From NCBI GenBank assembly GCA_947650285.1, contig CANTFL010001482.1, forward strand, positions 62,001 to 126,000: 64,000 nt of DNA, given 5' to 3'. A program made the position numbers and the translations under genes. The notes below the pieces were generated by a model. It did not search any database, was not told where the DNA came from, and saw only the letters and a list, made by a program, of their open reading frames with translations. This DNA is from Hyaloperonospora brassicae (taxonomy: Eukaryota > Oomycota > Peronosporomycetes > Peronosporales > Peronosporaceae). Shown here in pieces: positions 30,673-42,725 of the stretch (within the stretch, counting starts at the first letter, position 1; each line of letters opens with the position of its first letter).

Positions 30673-32495
30673 GGCGATGACGATGATGATACCGCCGTGA
30701 GAGGGTGTTGTGGGGAGACGAGAGGGGACGGCCGGGAAGTGGCCGTGTGGTGGTGCGCTGTTTGATTGTTGTGTGTGTGTGAGTGTGTGGCAAACGAAAT
30801 AGTCAGTTACGACCCAACAGTCTAACGGATGGGACGGAGGGATGGGCGATGATGATAGGACTATATGTGTGTGTGAGGGTGAGTGGAGAGAGAGAGACAT
30901 TACGACGACGACGACGACGATCGGTGTGGCAGTGGCCAAACGAGTCGGTGGGCGTAACTTACGCGAGAAAGAGGGCGCGGGCGTAAATTACAGTTGGCGC
31001 GCAAAACCGACACGAAAAAATGGGTCGGGTGGACAATGTCCATTGAGAGCGTAAAGGACGCATTTTCCGCGACGTGAAAACACTGGATTTTTTGACGAGG
31101 GATCATTGGTGTTTTGTGTTTTTGTGTTTTTGTGTTCGGCGGTCGCGGGTGGATGTGGTGTGCTGGAATGATTGCGACGAAACGAGCGGCTGGGTACGAT
31201 GCATTGAGGTAGACGCTTTTTTTGTGTGCGCTGTGGGGCAGTGCCGAATACTGCCTTTCGAGGTTATGTTCCCTCAATGTTGACTCGCAGGAGCAGGCTT
31301 GTAAACATATTGTCATCAATTGCGACAATATTTACATCGATTGAAGTGCCAACAGTGGCGGATGGGCGCGACGAATTATCATACAAAACTATCGGATCGT
31401 AGTCGCGTGTTGGGAAGTAGACTCGAGCAGTGAGACAAAGTAGAGATTGCGACAGCACGTCAATCAGTCGCTTTGGGATACTTTCGTCGTGCGACTTGTA
31501 GTCTATACATCACGTTGTAAGTAGCGAATGGGTCAGGGAAGTGGTTCATGTGCGTGCGTGCTGCGGGACGTGTGTTTTGCGCTCATCTTGTGTTCAGGTG
31601 CAGCGCATAAGACAACTCAAGTGTTGCGGGGAGTCATTGCCGCTGAAAATGTGACGACACAGCTTGTCTTGGCGCTGCTGGTAGACACATACCGTGGGCT
31701 TGACGCCAACGTGCCTTCATGATAGCATCAACGATCGATGTATGGTCTTCATCCTGCCTCAATTGCTTCTTCGCACGCTTCACCGACGAACTCAGCAGTA
31801 GTTGTGATTGTGGCCACAGGTTGAGAAGCCAATGTATGTCGAAGCAGGAGAAGGGATGCGGCAGTGCATCGACCTGACGCCCAACGTTTGGTCAAATCCA
31901 GAACACCTGTTGCCAATGGGATCGCTATGCATGCGGCGAGACAGAAAAGTGGTGACGACCACGTGAACCCCTCAGTTGATTCCATGTCGTGTACGAAAGT
32001 GAATCCCACGTCGCATGCGATCGGTCTTCGAGTGTACATGTGCTCAACATACGATTCGGCAGCACAGCCTACTTGGGGATATGACTTGGTAAGTTAGAAG
32101 ATAGCCTTCGATTGGAAAGCGTTCTCGGCAGCAACGTAGCGCCATTTGATCTACGCCAGGGCACTTACCTGACTAACTTGTGTCAAACTCTTTCTATAAC
32201 AGCGGTGTCTGCATTATTCATGGGTAGCTGTTGATACAATAGCGCAAGCAAGTCGTACAAGGAGAGCAATCTCACTTGACTGCCATAATGAGCGGACATT
32301 TTTTGATCACGAGTTAACAAACGTACAGAGCTTTGCAGCACACCCATCGTCTCCTACTACTGCACCGTTCACACAAAGCGACTTCGCACACCTTTCGACC
32401 CTATCGAGCTCCGTGCTCGCGCAACATCAACCACCTCCCTCTCAATGGCTCCCGGTCCTTTTATTCGTGACGTCCACTGTTGCCGGCTGTGCCGC
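30673..32495. other. Intergenic, 1.8 kb
   Basis: No gene found. The SNARE-proximal end contains TG- and GACGAC-type simple repeats and AT-rich leader. The longest frames are under 145 codons, overlap, and lack motifs. Confidence 0.4.
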
Positions 32496-34217
32496 CTAGT
32501 CCAAGCCGAATACATTCTCCAGCACGACGACCAAAAGGATCGAGAGCGGGTACAGGAGCATCACAAAGAGTCCGTCGAGGAGCCGCTGGGTCTTCTTCAT
32601 GGCAATAAAGCCCACTGCAAACTCGACAAACAAAATCGACAGCGTCTCGGCCGAAAACTGCCACACCAGACCGCCTGCCTTGAACGACATGAGCGCAGCG
32701 AAGATCCCGAGACAAAACGTGTTGTTCATGCAGGCAGCTCCAAGGAGAGCCGAGACCGAGATGGAGATCGTCTTGGACGTCTTCTTCTGCGCGTAGTTGT
32801 ACGCGGCAATGAGTTCACTGGCGTTCGACGCCAGCGGCGCCACTACAAACGACACGTAAAACGCCGGGACGCCCGTGCGTGCCCCCACTTCCGACAAGAC
32901 GTCGACCATCGGGTCCGAAAAGATCAGCACGAGCGCCGTGCCCAGTGCCATCATGTACGCTGCACGCAGCTTAATCTTTACCTGCTGCTCGGCAATCGAC
33001 AAGTGCGCCAAATCTTCCGGCACTTCTTCCTCCTCTTCTTCCTCGTCGTCCTTGTCATGCGCCGCAAGGCCCAGCGACTGCTGCTGCTCGACCACCACGC
33101 GGTGCATTGAGACGGCCGCGCGCCCGTGGCGTTCCGTCTCGTACTTGGCCAAGAGGTACCGCAGCGTGGCTTCCACGAGCTCGTGAAACTCAATGAACCC
33201 GCTCTGGTCCTTGTCGGCCGCAGCTTTCCACGTCTCCACTTCTTCACGCGACAAGCGCTCGCCCAAGTCGTGGAAAAACAGCTGCAGCTCGTCGCTGTCC
33301 ATGCGGCGGTCGCGATTGCGGTCGTACGCGTGGAAAAACGGGCGGATCACGTCGGCCACGCGGGTAAACTGCGCGCGCGTCGCACACAGCGGCGTGGCCA
33401 CGGTCGTTGCCTGCGCGGCCGCTTCGGTCTTGAGCGTGGCCACTTCTTTGGCCAAGAGACCCGAGAGACTGATCTCTCCATTGCGGATCGCCGCGACACG
33501 CACTTCGTCAATCACATCGTCTTGCACCCCCGACGACCGCCGCACGCTCCACAACAGGTACAGCGCGAACGACAGCATCGCAACGGCACACGCTACGAGC
33601 GCAAACGGGCGCTCGGCCCGTGCCACGACTGCATTGTCCATCCGCTGGGCATCGGCTGCAGCGTTTCCCGTGTAAAACAGCGCGGGCACCTGCAGAATCA
33701 AATAGATCAGACTCGTGCCCATCATGATGCGGGCCGTGCAGGCGATCTCGTCAACCAGCACAACGCCCGTGCGCGTCCAGTGGCGGTGGCCCCGGGGCAT
33801 GAGCTTTGCCCAGTCATTGTCGTTGCTGCTGCCTTTGGGGCGGACGTAGTTGCCCCGTCCCGAGGCGTCCAAGTTCACGCGGCCGGCGTAGACGCTCAGC
33901 GCATAGGGCAGCGTGAGCAGCATAATGGTCGAGCCCGCGAGGGCCCCGACGCCGACCGAGATCTGCTCCTGGGCGTGCGGGCCCATGCCCGAGAAGAGCA
34001 CGATCGCACCGTCGGGCACAGCGCCCAAGACGGGGAGCACAATGCTGCCGACGAGCCCCGCGAGCGACGGCACGAGCAAGAGCAGCTCACTGCCGTCCGA
34101 GATGAGGTTGCTCGCCGTGAAGAGCACGGAGCCGTAGACGGCGCCGAGGAAGAGCACTTGGACGAGGCCGTAGCCCGTGTCGGGCAGGTCTTGCGGGTCG
34201 ATAAAGACGCTCGCCAT
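32496..34217 (-). CDS. EF-hand cation/Ca2+ exchanger (NCL/EF-CAX type)
   Basis: Membrane exchanger that moves Ca2+ or Na+ against protons or sodium. Single exon, 573 aa. The N-terminal half carries the first alpha-repeat (GLVGSIVLPVLGAVPDGAIV) with several membrane spans. The loop in the middle holds two EF-hand loops: DRNRDRRMDSDEL and DKDQSGFIEFHELV, both with good Ca2+-ligand spacing. An acidic run (DDEEEEEEEVPEDL) follows. The C-terminal half carries the second alpha-repeat region with SFVVAPLASNASELIAAYNY. This arrangement is that of plant NCL proteins and oomycete EF-CAX exchangers, where the EF-hands act as a Ca2+ sensor. The start is the first ATG. Ion specificity is inferred. Confidence 0.9.
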   Translation of the reverse strand: MASVFIDPQDLPDTGYGLVQVLFLGAVYGSVLFTASNLISDGSELLLLVPSLAGLVGSIVLPVLGAVPDGAIVLFSGMGPHAQEQISVGVGALAGSTIMLLTLPYALSVYAGRVNLDASGRGNYVRPKGSSNDNDWAKLMPRGHRHWTRTGVVLVDEIACTARIMMGTSLIYLILQVPALFYTGNAAADAQRMDNAVVARAERPFALVACAVAMLSFALYLLWSVRRSSGVQDDVIDEVRVAAIRNGEISLSGLLAKEVATLKTEAAAQATTVATPLCATRAQFTRVADVIRPFFHAYDRNRDRRMDSDELQLFFHDLGERLSREEVETWKAAADKDQSGFIEFHELVEATLRYLLAKYETERHGRAAVSMHRVVVEQQQSLGLAAHDKDDEEEEEEEVPEDLAHLSIAEQQVKIKLRAAYMMALGTALVLIFSDPMVDVLSEVGARTGVPAFYVSFVVAPLASNASELIAAYNYAQKKTSKTISISVSALLGAACMNNTFCLGIFAALMSFKAGGLVWQFSAETLSILFVEFAVGFIAMKKTQRLLDGLFVMLLYPLSILLVVVLENVFGLD

Positions 34218-36371
34218 GGCTCGGGGCGGGTTTTAAACAGAATGGGTGGTGGGGACGGCGGGGGAGAGCGCGTGTTGGAAACGGAATAAATCAGATTCGA
34301 GTGACGTGGGGGGAGGAGGAGGACGCGCGGACGGATCGGAGGGAATGGATCGATGGATTGATTTTTAACTGTTTTTTTCGACGCGTGTGGTTGAAGGAGA
34401 GAGAAACGACGTTTGGTGGCTGCGGTTTTGGAATGGCCGTGGGACGCGTTTTTTTGGCTATTGTGAGTTTTGGGGACATCGAGAATGGGATGTGAATGTG
34501 AATGTGAATGTTCTGCATAGCGCCGTCGAGCGCGCGATATAAAATGTGAGGCTCTTAAACAACGACGTGCGTGCAAAAGCTGTCGTTCGATCGTACGGTC
34601 GGTCGGCGTGCACGATCATCTTTGCTCGACACCGCTTCGCGTGGTCGATCGTCGATACAGTCCAGACCGTAACGTTGCCACCTTCACTTTGTGCTCATTG
34701 CTCGATGGCAACCTACGACTTTGACAATGCTATAAACTATGCGGCAAAGACAAGTAATCACAAACTTCCGTATTGGTACAGGAGAGATGACAAGTGCTGC
34801 CTAACCTATAGCTGCATCTGGTTATCGTACGACTTGACCATCGCGATCCAATAGCGCGATAGAGACTCGATCAGGCCTTCAGGGCCACTTGTTGTATGCT
34901 CGTCCATGCTTCGATGAATGGCGAGGTCCTAGCAGAAACCGACTCGTGCTTTCTTCCGCTCAAACTTCACCTCCCTCGACTTTATAGCTCATGCATTGTC
35001 GACCAGATATCGATCGAGAGATCACGCGGGACCTTGCAGAACCCACACGCCGTGCACCGTGAAAGTCCATTGACGTAAGAGAGAAAGATGCGTGGGCTCT
35101 TTGTATTGCTATATCAGAGCATCCCTGGGTTTTATCGTCTCAGGTCTTACTGAAGCATCGAATTGAGAAAATCTGAGCTTGAGTTTGTGGAATGCCACAA
35201 CCAGTGGCTCGAACCAGAGGGGTGCAGACCGACTGTGGACATTGTTAGGGCCTGACGTCAGTCGATGGATTGTGGCGTGAGAGCAAGTACTGATACGCTT
35301 CAGTGTAGGTCTATAGCCGTCGCGACGTCAACTATGCACATGTGGCGCTCATATTGGATCGCTATGAAGTGATCGGCGTATTCGGATCGTTTACAATGCA
35401 ATTCCGAGGCGACCATATCTGCAAAAAAACGCGAGGGAGTAGGGTCTCACAATGGATCCGTTCTCGCATGTGCTGGTCAAGTGTCGCACATGTTAGCAAA
35501 GAGGCGAAGGCAGGTCTGTACATGTTTGACATGAGCCGATACAAACGTCATGGGAACGGGGTTTGGCACCCGACTGTTCGTTGCAAATTACAACAGCAGT
35601 CACAAAGGTCTGCAGCGCGGTCGGGCCCGACGAATTAGGATCGACACAACAAGAGCAAATCGTGTGACTATGGGTATCACACACATCGCCGGAATTGCCA
35701 TTCCGACTTGGATCGCTGCAATGTCCGTCTGGAAGTACGGTACTGTTTGGCTGTGATATGCGGATGTATCAAAGGCACACGCTTCGTCAAGGCTACATCT
35801 GAAACAACAAAGCTTCGGACTACCATTCCGGCCCGTTACTTCGGTTCTACTATTCACATGGAACAACACAGGAAACAATTCGGATGTCGCTGAGGGAAGC
35901 TGTTGCAATCTCTATCTTAATATTCGCAAGTTCCTGGTAGATCTGTGTCTCGAAATGACTGCCGCCTGTGTACACGCATACAGATTACCCACCGGACGGC
36001 ATTGACCACGTTGTGTTAGCGCTTTCGCAGATCGCTAACAGCACTTTGTGAAAAGATGCGCTACCAGAGTGGCAGTACACGCGGCGCAATGGACGCCGAA
36101 TCACAAATCGTGCCCGTCAATATGCTACAAGCCTTGGTTTTGGTACGTCACGCAGGACTGCGGTGCGAGGTCGTACGCAACAAGAGTCTCTTCAGTTTTC
36201 GGACTTTGCTGCCTTCTGCAAACACCGCGTTCGCACCCAATCGCCAGCTTCCACCTGCTTTGTCTCCGTACCAACGACGTCACAGCTCACGACTCGTAGG
36301 CGACTTACCAACGTGTCACCCCGAGCTCCAACAAACCCCACATTCTTGACAGCAGAGACGCCGAACTTGCT
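34218..36371. other. Intergenic, 2.15 kb
   Basis: No convincing gene. A TGTGAA repeat of about three units occurs at 34494-34512 in the exchanger leader. Frames up to about 100 codons are not supported by any motif. Confidence 0.4.
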
Positions 36372-37166
36372 CTACAGTCCAAACTTCATGCAACCACTTT
36401 CTTTGTGATGGTCGCCGCATCTCACGCTACAGTACCTCGATCCACATCGTCGACAATTGTAGTTTGCAAAGAACCCACACACGCAGCAAAACTTCCGTGC
36501 TGGATGAATCGGAGGCCCTACAGCAGCACTCAAGTAGTTGGGTTCCTCTGTGTGGTCGCCATTGCCCAATTCTTCAAACACCAACTGCGCCAAACTCGTC
36601 ACCTTCCACTTCTTCTTGCTCAGGACACCCACTTGTCTCTTCTTCTTCGTCTTCGTCATTGGCTCTCTACCAGCCAACGATGCACTCGCTCCACCTTCGT
36701 CCTCGTCCACGTACGCCTCGTCGCCGTCTCGCGTGCCGTCACCGTCTTCGTCTGCGTCTTCCCCGAAAGTATCCGCTTCCAGAGCGTCCAGTCGCGCGTT
36801 GCGTACTTCAGACCGCGTGTCGTCATCCACACGTCGCATGGCAGAGCTCAGCTTGTGCGTTCGACCTGAACATATTATAGCGAGAGACACACATTGACAG
36901 GCATCGAAACGTCGATAGGTACACAAATGCACAATCAGAGCGAACCCACACACGGGATAGTATTCAGAAACAAGTCGTTCAATATTCGCCATTGCATCAC
37001 ACTGTCGTTCATGCACGCAACATATACCCCAACGATTAAGTACCGCATACGTACCCGACAAGCGCTTCTTTGCTCCATTGATTCGACCAGCGACGGTGGA
37101 AGCCCTGGCCGTTGTTGCGAGGATGGTCTCATTCCACCGCTTTTTGCCATCGTACGCTTTGCCCAT
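36372..37166 (-). CDS. ZNHIT1-like zinc finger HIT protein (SWR1/SRCAP complex)
   Basis: Subunit of the SWR1/SRCAP remodeller that deposits H2A.Z (yeast Vps71, human ZNHIT1). Exons: 37166-37055 and 36865-36372, joined at phase 1. The start is the ATG at 37166; the open frame just upstream lacks an ATG. The first exon is basic. The second begins RTHKLSSAMRRVDDDTR and RLDALEADTF, a match to the ZNHIT1 RRxxRQLEALExDNF region, then an acidic stretch. The HIT zinc finger lies at the end: FCCVCGFFANYNCRRCG, RYCSVRCGDHHKESGC. All cysteine/histidine positions of the finger are present. Also conserved are EEPNYLSAAVGPP and ARKFCC. Confidence 0.9.
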   Translation of the reverse strand: MGKAYDGKKRWNETILATTARASTVAGRINGAKKRLSGTYAVLNRWGICCVHERQCDAMANIERLVSEYYPVCGFALIVHLCTYRRFDACQCVSLAIICSGRTHKLSSAMRRVDDDTRSEVRNARLDALEADTFGEDADEDGDGTRDGDEAYVDEDEGGASASLAGREPMTKTKKKRQVGVLSKKKWKVTSLAQLVFEELGNGDHTEEPNYLSAAVGPPIHPARKFCCVCGFFANYNCRRCGSRYCSVRCGDHHKESGCMKFGL

Positions 37167-37488
37167 TTTTCCGGCAATGGTCAAATTTGCAAACGAGTCG
37201 AAACCTATTCGAAACCTATTTGCACCTACCTATATGCAAGCTATGTGAGACCCCCAACACCGCCAGTCGAAGACTTATGTAAACTATATGAGACCCCAAC
37301 ACCGCTGGCCGAAGCCTACATGTAAACTATTTGAAACCCTCAACAACAGCAATAACCATCCTGGCCGCTGTTGTTATTCGTGCTCTATTGGACGCAGCAC
37401 GTACTTACTTGACTACCATTCATCGCCAACACTCATGTGTCGATATTGCTGCACATTTTCCTGCGCTTGCCTTGTTGTTACCTCATCG
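37167..37488. other. Intergenic with 43-bp tandem repeat
   Basis: This 322-bp gap between ZNHIT1 (5' end) and the CH-TBC gene (3' end) holds the minisatellite listed separately. No coding sequence is seen. Confidence 0.5.
37241..37345. repeat. 43-bp minisatellite, 2.4 units
   Basis: Units start CTATGTGAGACCC (37241), CTATATGAGACCC (37284) and a partial CTATTTGAAACCC (37327). Between the two full units the pattern is AACACCG...CGAAG...ATGTAAA. Diverged by point changes, so an old duplication. It sits just upstream of the ZNHIT1 start. Confidence 0.75.
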
Positions 37489-40400
37489 CTACGACGAGAT
37501 GGAGATGGCTTCACCCATCGGCCGTTGCTCGTCCACAGTACTTGATCGACCCGCTGTTGCGGAAGAAATGGACCCGCGGTTGAGACTTTCAGCCGAAAAC
37601 TCAGCCTCACTCACCAGACTGTCCAAACCATGAGCACTATTCTCGAGATCACTTGAGAGCTTGTCGAAGAAAGAGAACGACCCGTTGCGGAAATGCGTCG
37701 ACTTGCCACTTCGGTTGTTGCTCGACTGGTCGCCGAATCGAGGCGAGTTGCTTGACCCTTCACTGATGCGGCCAGGACTACGCGGGATACTTCCAGCGAC
37801 ACTGCTCACGTCACTTGCCTTGTGGTGCATATACTGAAGAACATTCGCACGCTCTCGCATGGCTTGAGTACAGTCGTTGGTGCGCTCGAGATTGCGCGCG
37901 CACTTTTGCTGAGGAGGAGTGTTCTCGACTGAAGAAACTGACACGATGCGACGTAGCCGAGGCGGAACACAATCGCCAGCTGCTTCCGTCCCGAAGTCCA
38001 TGGAGCTGGACCGGCAGTGCACTGGAGAGTAGAGAAGCAGCCCTTGCGCCAATGGTCGTTTTCCTCGTGCAAATGTGGTCACTTGTCCTGTCTTCACGCT
38101 CTCCTCCCCAAGACAACGGTTCGACTTCATTTCGTCATGCATCTCCTCTTGAAAATCCATAACAAAAGAGGCGGCGTTCGCGCACGAATTCGTGCTTCTC
38201 GACAGGGTGCTTTGATCACTTAGCCCACGAAACGCGCGGCCATTTCCACTTCTAGCCAGGTTTCGTGTTTCGTCAACAAAAGCCTTTCCTAGAACGTCTT
38301 CAATCTCGTCCTTGGGCGACTGCTGTGGCACAACCAATCCCTGCTTGGCAGTATCGCGTGTCGCTTCCATCACTGTTTGGTTTTGCCGCTGTCCTGCTAC
38401 ATGAGCTGGAGGCTGGAATAGGTCCGAGTAGGAGCGTGGCAGGGACGACTTCTTCAGTTCGACGACGTTCTCTGTTTGTAGGCACTTGTATTCATTCGGT
38501 CTCCTTCGATCGCCAAGCGAGAAAATTTCCATGTCGCCACATTCACGTGGCTGAGAGTGAAGCGGAACCGGCGACGAGCCAACGGCACAGCGCGCCCGCT
38601 GAATATCTGGGTCTGTTTGTCCATTCATCGTTTCCGGGAACATGCTATCACACCGCTGGTTGCGTCGCAGACGTTTCTTCTCTGCTTTCCTCTTCTCTTT
38701 TTGTGTTTTCATATCCTTGTGCCATTCCTCAAAGCGCTGAATCCATGCCAACGGTGAACGTCCGACCAACTGAACCTCCTCGTCATTCTCTTTTACCGTC
38801 GGGTCTGCTGGAGGGCTAGTCGCGCAGTCATCTTGGACTTTTCTTGTAGTCATTGCTGCTGAGCTTTTGCTTCGGCGGCTGCGCGTCAGTTTGGCCCCAC
38901 ATTCACCTCCATCTGGACCATTTTGGCTTTTGTCGTGATCTGTCAGCTCTGCACAGCAACCTGTGTTCTCCTGCTTGTTGCTGACAACAAACCCATCCGC
39001 TGAAACGCGGCGGGCACTTCGGGTTTTCCGCTCAAGATGGCTATCTCCTACGACACAATAATCTTCGCGGATCTGATCACAAGCATACATCTTATCAGCT
39101 GTTGTCTTTACAACCAGCACAAACAGCACACCACTTACCTGGAGCTGCATTCCTGTGTAATACTCGGCGAAGTTGACGTGATCTCGTCGAATGGCCTCCG
39201 TGTACTCATCAGTAAGGTTTCGATCGAATGTTCTAGATACCAATCAAAATGCATCAGCTCACCGCCAAGTACGCGTTTCAATGGCATCAACACTACCGTG
39301 CCAATCGAGGAAGAACCTTGTCCACGTGGCGATGCACGCCTTGCTTCCGGCGGCCAAATAGCCTCAGTCGTGGCTCCGGCCTGGACTCCGAGCTCCGTCG
39401 ACCTGTCGATGAGCTCTGCCCGTCTTCTGTGTCGACCGTCGAAGCGACAATGCCTGATGCTAGTTGCAGACGATGATGGGCTCGAAAGTCTTCGACTCGG
39501 CCACAAATTATGCAATCTTGCGATTTCGATAATTTCATCAACTCTGCGGCATTGATTGTACTTCGGCCAAGCTGCGCACATGTCAAATCATCATGAGCAA
39601 TTCTCATCCAGTGCCACCTTATCGTCCATACAAACATACCTCGTTCAATTGCTTCAGCATGTCCCCATAATTATTGCATGCAACAAGCTCAGACTTTGCT
39701 TGCTGCAGCAGCGCCAACGCTGCCCGAAAGAGGACCTACGCGCAACATCATCAGGCACAATTTAGGCGCAGTATGATCGGTAAACCCTACGACAAACTCA
39801 CCTCATCGCCCTGAAGGAAAATAGCATCCCAAATTCGGAACGTCACATCCCTGTCGCACGGACTGGCAAAGAGTGTCAGGAACCACTCTGTGCATGCAAG
39901 GGACAACTCCATTCCCGAGCCCCCGAGTTTCGCCAGGTGATCAGAAACTTCCGGGTATTGGAGACGCACGAGGTCCGCAAAGACGTGTTGATCCACAGCC
40001 AGTCCTAGCTACAATGCAACGGAGATTCCGCAACAGGTGAGGTACAATGTCGATACGTACAGCGCTTGTCAATAGAACCTACAGCACCTACCATTGTCGT
40101 GTAGTAGTCATCCGGGACAAGCCGGATGATTGCAATCAGCAAATAAAAAGCTTCTTCTTCGTCAAGGTATTGCAAAATTCGTGCAACAATATAATTCAAA
40201 CCCTGACAGTACCCCAGACTTGGGTTGTAAAACGAGTATGCGACCAACACTCGGCGCATCATCCCTGATTTTTCGTCACTCCACCATTCCTTGTCTTCAT
40301 CAGACACAGTGCGATGCAAATCCACGTCTATCTGACGCGTGGCCTCGGTGACCTCTGAGCTCGAGACCAATAATCGCTCATACAGGCCCTTGTTTCTCCG

Positions 40401-41632
40401 CATTTCCAGTTGAGCACCTGACGCGAGCATCCACAGCTTGCCATGCAAAGCATCCGGCACTGCACCGTAATCCGTATCCTCACGTAATAATATTGCCCGA
40501 ATGTGCTCCTCTGTTCGCCATATGCCGTGTGCGAGCGGTCCCATCCCTTCACACGCAGAAGATTCGCCACCACAATCTCCTTCTTCCTTCTGCTGCTGCT
40601 GGTTCTCATACTTGCATAACAACCGCTGCCATCGCGACTGCTGGAGCGAATGCACGGAATGATGCGAATCCAAGTTCCGATCGCAGGTATCCAGATTGTA
40701 TTCGTCGTCATTCACAGAAGCGTCATGCACCAACATCGGACACCAGTCCTGCACGTCACGAGCGATCCGCAATCACATTATAGTGGTGTTAACGAAACCA
40801 TGCTGCTCATGCAAAAGCATACAAATATATGCAGACCATACACACGCACCGAACGTTCGATCATAGAGCTCCGCTCATCAATCGAGCGGCGGTTCGACAG
40901 CGAGACCGCCACTGCCTGCAACGCAAGGATACTCCTGTACACTATATCGCGCACAAACCCAACACATCAGCAGGACCACAACATCTCCCAGGCCAGCTCT
41001 TTCTACCGCTTTCGCTCGCACAACACACCTTTCGCCAGGTCCTCTTGCTCGAGCAGATCATCTGGCTCAAATAGATCCTGCCGTGCAACCCCAAGCCCTT
41101 CGCAAGCTCTGCTCAAGTCGAACACCAGTCGTCACCATAGCAATGCGACAGATGAAGATAGAGAATGAGGCAAACAGAGACAAGCGATGCAACAAGCACA
41201 TCCACAGCAACAAGATCCCGAATCAAAACAGCAGTAGCAGCAGCAAGGACATGTACAGCAACACAAACTGTTAGCGCCTCATGATCCCACTCTCCCCCGT
41301 CCTTCATGGACCAACAAGTCGGCCCTTCTACACCTCCAGCCCACTGGTTCACCAACACACTAACGGTACCTCAAGTACTCGAGCACTTTGCTCAGCGCGT
41401 CCACGTCGTCTCCATCGCACGACCGCACGTGGCTCTTCATCCCGAGCGCCTGGTACAGTTTCTTGACCAGATCACAGAGCACTTGGCCCGACTGCAGCGC
41501 GGCGGGAACGTCGCTCAGCACCTTATCGCCCAGTACCATCTCCATCCAGCGTCGCACGATCTCGCAGTCGTTGCTCCTACTGAACGCGGACGGCAGCATC
41601 GCACCTGGCGCCAGCTCTCGCGCGAGCTCCAT
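37489..41632 (-). CDS. Calponin-homology plus TBC (Rab-GAP) protein
   Basis: GTPase-activating protein for Rab GTPases joined to an actin-binding-type CH domain. Nine exons by splice site and phase: 41632-41370, 41108-41029, 40911-40850, 40748-40092, 40008-39802, 39735-39640, 39571-39297, 39232-39139, 39072-37489 (about 1,105 aa). N-terminal CH domain: EIVRRWMEMVLGDKVLSDVP, LQSGQVLCDLVKKLYQAL, then across the intron RACEGLGVARQDLFEPDDLL. The TBC domain (about residues 215-440) has both catalytic fingers: IDVDLHRT (arginine) and YCQG (glutamine). It continues through GMELSLACTEWFLTLFA and RIWDAIFLQGDE. The last exon (528 codons) is low-complexity, Ser/Arg-rich, with a basic coiled segment. The 66-bp intron before it is the least certain junction. 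CH and TBC in one protein is unusual in animals and fungi. Confidence 0.82.
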
Positions 41633-42725
41633 GAAGCAGCAGCCAGTACGGAGAAGGGGGCGCCTCGCTCAGTCGGTCGCTTGCGCTGCCGGCCAAAGCC
41701 TCGGGACGTGCTTGACTTGCGGACTGAACTGAATACAACTGCCGACTCAATGCAAAAAGCGGGTGTAGAAGGGCTGAATGTTCTTACAGCGAGGGAGAGT
41801 AGAGCGAGAACCCCATACGTTCGTATTCGAGAAGTTCGTCTACGATCGCGCACAAACCCCATGGTCCTGTCGCTGCGACCCTGCCAAAAGCGATACGCAA
41901 CAGCAAAGGGGCTCCATTGCCACTTGAGGGAGGGGGAAGTGACACTGCTGACCATGTCAAGCGAACGTTACAGCTTCGTCGTGTGCACGCAAAGTTGTTA
42001 TACGACACGCACGGTCGTCTGTCTTGCTGTGGCGCGAAACAGACGGGGCATGGACGCAACAGGCGGCGCTAGAAAGAGCAGCTCGATCCCGCGGTCGTCT
42101 CGACCGCACTTTATGATACTGCAACAAAAACACAACAGGACCTGCCGCTTGTGAGACGTCCAGTGTCATCGACATTGTGCTTCGTGCCACGCAGCGTCCA
42201 CGTTTGAGACCATGTTGCACTGTTGTGCTGCACAGTGTCGTGAGGCACACACACGTCACGTCAGACACGCGTTGCTCAATATCGCGCGGTCGAATACCGA
42301 AAACAAACGGACCATCGACTAGCGCCGCGCATGACGGAACAAACGGTCCGCTTGCACCGACTGCAGCCGTCACTCTCACCATCATCGCGGGTAGTCAGTC
42401 AGTCAGTCAGTCACCGTGAGTCAGTCAAAGGACATGGAGATAGTATAGATCAGGCACAAAAAGGGTCTACTGCGTCAGCAATCGAAAGTCTCGTGCTTTT
42501 TTCCGTCAGCGGATCGGACCGTATGCATTGCTCGGCAGGCTCGCGGCACAGAACCGGACCCGACCCTGTCAATTCCGTTTGTCACGTGCGCCACGCCCCC
42601 CCTCTCTCTCCCTCGTTTTTGAACTAGCAACTTGTCCCCTCCCCCCTCTCTCTCCTCCCGCTAAGTCGTCCGCCATCAACATTTGCCCGCAACTGAAGCC
42701 CCAGTCGATCCAGCAACGCAAGCCC
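41633..42725. other. Intergenic, 1.1 kb
   Basis: Holds the divergent 5' regions of the CH-TBC and FAR1-like genes. It includes an AGTC repeat (42393-42412) and a C/T-rich leader close to 42600-42660. No other gene is recognised. Confidence 0.4.
42393..42412. repeat. AGTC tetranucleotide repeat
   Basis: Five perfect AGTC units upstream of the FAR1-like gene. Confidence 0.8.

Noticed and set aside
33126..34289. A 387-codon plus-strand frame opposite the EF-hand exchanger
   Set aside because: It is a GC-rich antisense shadow rich in Arg/His/Gly with no domain.
37167..37184. Upstream in-frame extension of ZNHIT1
   Set aside because: It begins with TTG; the ATG at 37166 is the first usable start.
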